Of a DNA stretch of 64,000 nucleotides, positions 60,030 to 64,000 are shown one piece after another; within the stretch, counting starts at the first letter, position 1; every line of letters begins with the position of its first letter. This DNA comes from Dillenia suffruticosa. Taxonomy: Eukaryota > Streptophyta > Magnoliopsida > Dilleniales > Dilleniaceae. The stretch covers positions 31,194,761 to 31,258,760 of the forward strand of contig JAVTVX010000012.1 in the NCBI GenBank assembly GCA_033439265.1, read 5' to 3'. The notes beneath the pieces are model-generated. The model made no database searches and was not told the origin of the DNA. It saw only the letters and a program-made list of their open reading frames with translations. The position numbers were made by a program, and so were the translations under genes.

Positions 60030-61035
60030 GGGTTACAAGCGACAACCCCAACCTAACCAAATCAAAAATTTTGGTTTGATTCTATTTTTTTTAAATAAAT
60101 TTGATTCGGATCAAATCAAATTAGAGTTTTTTTATTTGGTTTCAGATTAATTAAAAAAAGGGTTTGATTCGGATCGAATTGAACTAAATAAAAATGTATT
60201 TTTTGGGACCAGAAGAGCGGGAGGAGAGAAAAAGATTGAACCAAAAGAAAAAAAAGAAGGAAAAAAAGAAAAAAATCTCAGCCACCACCACAACCCTTAT
60301 CCTCTCTGTTAAAAAAAAAGGTAAAAAAGAAAAAAAGAAAAGAGTGAGAAGTAGGGTTCGAAGAGAGAGACAGCATGGAATCACATTCTGCCCTCTCTCT
60401 CTCTCTTCTCCTTCCTCTATTACTGAGCTCTCCATCATCTCTATCCATCTCAACAACCACCATTTGATCACTTCGAAAATGGTTGGAATCCCTCTTTTTC
60501 TTCTCTATCTCAGTCTCAGTCGAAATCCTCTCTCACATTTTGCTATTCTGCTCTCTCTGCCCTCTCCCTTACTGGTAGTGACTGTTGTTGATTGCTGCCG
60601 GTAGTCAAAGACTCATTGAGAAGCAGGGCTCATCTTCTCTTTCTTCAGCATAAGCCTTAGCCTTGATCTCTCTCCCTCGATCTCAGATTTGATATCTCTT
60701 CATCTCCAACAATACCATCATTATCGCCAACATCTTCTTCAAATTTAAAGACCTTCAATGACCCAATCATTCTCTTTCATTGTAGCCGAGCATGCAAGTA
60801 GTTGGGTTATGAATCATAAGGTTTGCCAGGGCTTTCTCCGAGTAGCCCTCTGATTCGTCAAAAGCACTCAAGGGACATCCTTTCCTCAACAGGGTTTTAA
60901 TTTTATTAAAAATTCAGATTAAACTGAATTAAATTTGGTTTGGTTTTTGATTTAGTTTTTTTTGAAATTTTGATTTTTAGATTGGTTCAGTTTGGCCACT
61001 AAACGGAACCGAACCGAACCGAACCGCACCGGATT
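60030..61035. repeat. Region bounded by GGTTTGGTTC-type motifs, possible DNA-element remnant
   Basis: The left part (60040-60180) has repeated AACCAAATC/GGTTTGATTC words and the right part (60900-61035) has TTTGGTTTGG and four tandem ACCGA units. Such subterminal repeats are common in plant hAT-like non-autonomous elements. The middle is CT-rich without a credible gene. Borders are uncertain. Confidence 0.35.
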
Positions 61036-61128
61036 GTCCTTGTAGAGGCAAATTCAGCAAAGCTAGCAGAGTTTGCATGGGATCTAAAAGTGGTATTCTG
61101 TTTTTTTGGGTGAGCAAAGACTAAGAAG

Positions 61129-61460
61129 ATGACTCACCATCTTCTCAAAGAGCTTGGCTTTACTTTTAGAGAGACATCCGGTCAAGGATGTGACCAGTTG
61201 GGACGGCCGCTACACCCAAACTGCCACCAAAAGGCCCTAGCACAAAGGTCACCTCATGAGCCCCATGATCACGTGGTCGCAATTTGGCCATTACATCCGG
61301 AATTGCGCCTTTCATTACATCCGGAATCGCGCCCTTCTTCGACCCCTAGACAATGACAATTTTGCTCCAACCAGAACAAAATTAATTCCTGTCATTCCTA
61401 CTTTATCATTAGCTGAGGGAAGATTCTCATATTTTTCCAACGTATGCCGACTGGCAATCT
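61129..61460 (+). other. Possible retrotransposon gag fragment with a 24-bp duplication
   Basis: FGHYIRNC and a repeated HYIRNR-like segment resemble 'GHxxRxC' of retrotransposon zinc knuckles. The segment is a 24-bp tandem duplication (61289-61312 and 61313-61336). Too short for firm assignment. Confidence 0.3.
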
Positions 61461-62351
61461 AATCTTGAGTTTGGTGTCCAGGATCCACCGGTCTATGTTA
61501 TTAAGGCTGTGCATGTTCATGACCCAAAAATGCATCCCAAGGGAACAGCTCTGACATGCAACTTGTACAAAGAAGATGTACAATACACTATATAATCATG
61601 CACTAATAAGTGAAATTTAATTAGATAAGTGCGATCAGGTGAGTCTATACCAAGGCATAATCCGGGGTCTTTGACACGTGAATTCCGATACCACAAACCA
61701 CGTCCCAACATATTGGCAATGCTAAGGGAGAGGCCAGATAAGCACTATTGGTGCAAGAACACGGTCATTGTATCTCTCCTTCCCAGTACAGCAAAGGAAA
61801 AGAGGCATAGTGTAGCAAAGAATGTAACACTTTCTGCTTTAAGCCAAAGCAATGTTCATGTAAAGTTGTTCACTAAAGCTTCAGGCATTCAACAAATGAC
61901 TTATCAATACTTCCAAAACCCAAGGCTATAAGATATACATACATTCTGAATTGGTGCTAAATACCGAAGAAATGCAGTAAAGCACATAATGAGACAGGAG
62001 AAAGTGTGATTTATATTTCACGGAACAGCTGGTGACAATGGTGTTTAAAGTTTACAATCCTTGTACAATAAAAATAAAGAGCCAGAATAAGAAGATAGAG
62101 GTTATTCACATTACACAGCTAGCTCCTACAGCTCATTGAAGAGCATAACCAGAGCATAGATGCTTGAAGGTATTGTAGTAGACACCCTATGAAACAGTAA
62201 GAAACAGGTACTTTAAGCAACAGCACCAACCGATACCATTGTCCATTTCAGAAGCCAACCTATGGGGGGAAGGGGGGAGTCCACTTTTATCATGGAATAT
62301 TAATTTCATGGTTAAATCAAAGAGAGTTCAACTTTGTTACCATGGTCAGGC
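61461..62351. other. Downstream flank and probable 3' UTR of the HLH gene
   Basis: No gene recognised. The part nearest 62351 should hold the minus-strand 3' UTR of the SAC51-type gene. Confidence 0.45.
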
Positions 62352-63083
62352 TTAGTTCGCCAGATTCTCTACCCCAAGCTTTTGTACTTCCACTTTTAGA
62401 GACTTGAGATATCTAACTGCTTCATCCAGAACCGCAACTGTATTCATTTGGTCAGCACCAGGTACAATTCCTCTCAGTGCCTTCACCATCTTCTTCATTT
62501 TCTTCCGCTTCCGCTCAATATTGCAGCCACTGCCACTGCTAGAAGATTTGTGTATAGTCGAGGAAGAAATCCTACTCTTCTTCAGTTTGGAACCATAATT
62601 GCAGCAACTATCTGGTGAACTGCTTCGGTAGTTATCATGAGTTCTTGCGGTGCTAACCTCCTCCTCGTCGTACTCTTCTTGGTCTTCATCTTCCAAGCTC
62701 AACAACGCATCAATATCTTCTAAATCCTCTTGTGCTGAAGAGGAGACTTCTTGATCATTGATATTTTCATCCTTATCAACAAACTTTTCATGTACATAAT
62801 TCCCAAGGATATTTAAACCAGGAGAATCAAATCTGTGAGCAATTGCTGGGTGGAACATAATCTGGCTCCTATTCTCAGTCTGATCAAAGATAATAAAGTT
62901 CCTTGGGCAAACTTCTGATGGTTGAAATTCCAGAGGGGGGACTGGAGCTGAGTACCTCACAGGAGGAGGTAGAATGACATCAAGGTTGGATGCAGCAGTA
63001 GCATTATACATGTAACCGTTTGCCACATGATTTGCAATTGGGAGCAATCCGTTTCTTGAGGAGAACTGTTTGCCGGTCTGCAT
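62352..63083 (-). CDS. SAC51/bHLH144-type HLH transcription factor
   Basis: A 243-aa protein from ATG 63083 to TAA 62352. Order: a variable N-terminus; the family signature SEVCPRNFIIFDQTENRSQ (about residues 56-74) followed by IMFHPAIAH; an acidic stretch (LEDIDALLSLEDEDQEEYDE); a Ser-rich linker; and a C-terminal helix-loop-helix (residues about 188-238) with RKRKKMKKMVKALRGIVPG and AVLDEAVRYLKSLKVEVQKL. The basic region lacks the His-Glu-Arg DNA-contact residues, as in the atypical SAC51-like (SACL, bHLH142-145) group. In Arabidopsis, SAC51-family translation is controlled by thermospermine through a conserved uORF and affects xylem differentiation. The matching uORF end lies upstream (63357-63395). 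The choice of start fits the family's M-Q- beginning and leaves the uORF out of frame fusion. Confidence 0.85.
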   Translation of the reverse strand: MQTGKQFSSRNGLLPIANHVANGYMYNATAASNLDVILPPPVRYSAPVPPLEFQPSEVCPRNFIIFDQTENRSQIMFHPAIAHRFDSPGLNILGNYVHEKFVDKDENINDQEVSSSAQEDLEDIDALLSLEDEDQEEYDEEEVSTARTHDNYRSSSPDSCCNYGSKLKKSRISSSTIHKSSSSGSGCNIERKRKKMKKMVKALRGIVPGADQMNTVAVLDEAVRYLKSLKVEVQKLGVENLAN

Positions 63084-63125
63084 GTGTGGTGCTGTTGAAA
63101 AGACAAGCTCACCAGAGAGATGTAT

Positions 63126-63296
63126 CTGCAGCTATTAAGTTGGCAACTTTGATTTTGGTTGGACAAATTTTCTAGGTTGATGACAAGAATAAATACTATG
63201 TTTATAACAAAGGCATTAGACGTAAAGAAAGAGCGCTCTAACCCAAACAAACCCTTAGTGAAGTCAAATGTTTCATCTCATTGACCGCCATCTTAC
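63126..63296 (-). other. Possible intron in the HLH gene 5' leader
   Basis: A good donor (ATGT|GTAAGA, first intron base 63296) and acceptor (AGCTGCAG, ending at 63126) lie between the uORF stop and the main ATG. Removing this segment would also remove small ATG-started frames such as the one at about 63290. Splicing is inferred from motifs only. Confidence 0.35.
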
Positions 63297-63356
63297 ACAT
63301 GATCACACGTATAAATGGCAGTTATCCCAATACCCCAAAAAATTTGAAATGGAAGA

Positions 63357-63395
63357 CTACGTCACAGGTTTCAGCAACTGACGGAAATACTCTGC
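63357..63395 (-). CDS. Conserved SAC51-type upstream ORF, last exon (partial)
   Basis: Minus-strand exon after the acceptor TTTGCAG encodes AEYFRQLLKPVT and TAG (63357-63359). This is nearly identical to the C-terminal end (AEYFRHLLKPVT) of the conserved peptide uORF in Arabidopsis SAC51-family leaders as I recall it. The remaining N-terminal part must lie in an exon right of 64000. The uORF stop is 273 nt upstream of the main ATG in genomic distance. In the family, this peptide reduces main-ORF translation and thermospermine relieves it; that this copy does so is inferred. Confidence 0.82.
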   Translation of the reverse strand, partial: AEYFRQLLKPVT

Positions 63396-64000
63396 CTGCA
63401 AAGAGGGAAAAAATAAAAAGAAAAGGAGCACATGAGTACAAATGTCTTGGCCAAAGGATCAATGTAAGATGGGGAGAAAATGCCACAAAGAATAGGAAGT
63501 AAAGAGTAAAACAACCACAACTAAGGTGCAGACACCACATTCTCCAAAAGGGTATTAAGGGAGAATCAGCAAACTCTCAAGGAAGGAACTCTAGCTAGAT
63601 CATACTAAAAAAGACATTCTTCAATACGAAAACCATCTCTTGCCTCAACACACTCAAGGGCTTCATGCAGAAGTGAACGAGAAATATAAGATAACTTCAT
63701 CGTTGGCATAATATAACGTTTCAGAAAAAGTGCCACACCTAACAGAGGTACAAGATCTATCACTAAGATTAGATTAGCTACGTTAATATAAGAAACAACA
63801 TGCAGCCAATACTTTTATTATTTATTCCAAAGACAACCAATCCATGCTTGCACACTTTGTTATCTAGATAGGTAAAGCAAAAATTTTTATCAAAGCATAA
63901 GATTGTGACATTTGAAATGGCAACGAGACAAATTAGAACTTTTAGGCCTATTCCATGTGCTGGTCAAAATAAATCCGAAACCTTTCTTTTACAATGATAA
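63396..64000 (-). other. Intron in the 5' leader of the HLH gene
   Basis: Starts (reading on minus) beyond the window and ends at the acceptor before 63395. I searched it by eye for the upstream uORF exon and found none. Confidence 0.6.

Noticed and set aside
60194-60604. 136-aa open frame
   Set aside because: Lys-rich then CT-rich low complexity inside a repeat region; no domain.

Overview
The window is nuclear DNA of a flowering plant, most likely a woody eudicot. The genes have plant GT-AG introns, some several kb long. The gene families are plant ones: plastid KAS I, MCM3, a chloroplast-type Rossmann protein, type I MADS, a TOM1/THH1-domain membrane protein and a SAC51-type HLH gene. The intergenic DNA is AT-rich and full of decayed retrotransposons, a MULE, MITE-like elements and microsatellites. 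I cannot name the species.

Layout. 1-244: last two exons of a KAS I gene (+), cut by the window edge. 1569-2715: two convergent RNase H fragments from LINE-type elements around an AT microsatellite. 3226-16687: an intron-containing MCM3 copy (+), recognisable almost exon by exon but inactivated by stops, frameshifts and loss of the Walker B aspartate and the arginine finger. A 6.3 kb Ty1/copia element (8519-14843) sits in one of its introns with matching 5-bp target duplications. 19266-22130: an intact five-exon gene for a chloroplast NAD(P)-binding Rossmann protein (At2g34460-like, 291 aa). 23945-26360: decayed MULE transposase (-). 28186-28749: type I MADS gene (-) broken by a 2-nt insertion and a 50-bp tandem duplication; a second, more degraded piece of the same family lies at 32727-32995. 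29790-32255: a 2.5 kb tract that is almost all purine on the + strand, with a pyrimidine-rich module repeated five times. 38871-53699: an intact 13-exon gene (+) for a 357-aa multi-pass TOM1/THH1-domain protein, spread over 14.8 kb because its introns hold old LINE and gypsy fragments. 54221-61340: non-genic repeats. 62352-63395: a SAC51/bHLH144-type gene (-) whose 5' leader carries the C-terminal end of the conserved SAC51-family upstream ORF; the rest lies beyond the right edge.

I see no operon-like or linked system. The genes are independent plant loci. The best biology is the uORF-controlled HLH gene. The most unusual structure is the purine array. The clearest evolutionary story is the dead MCM3 duplicate carrying a copia insertion. 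All splice sites and homologies were read by eye from sequence and from memory of the families; no search was run.
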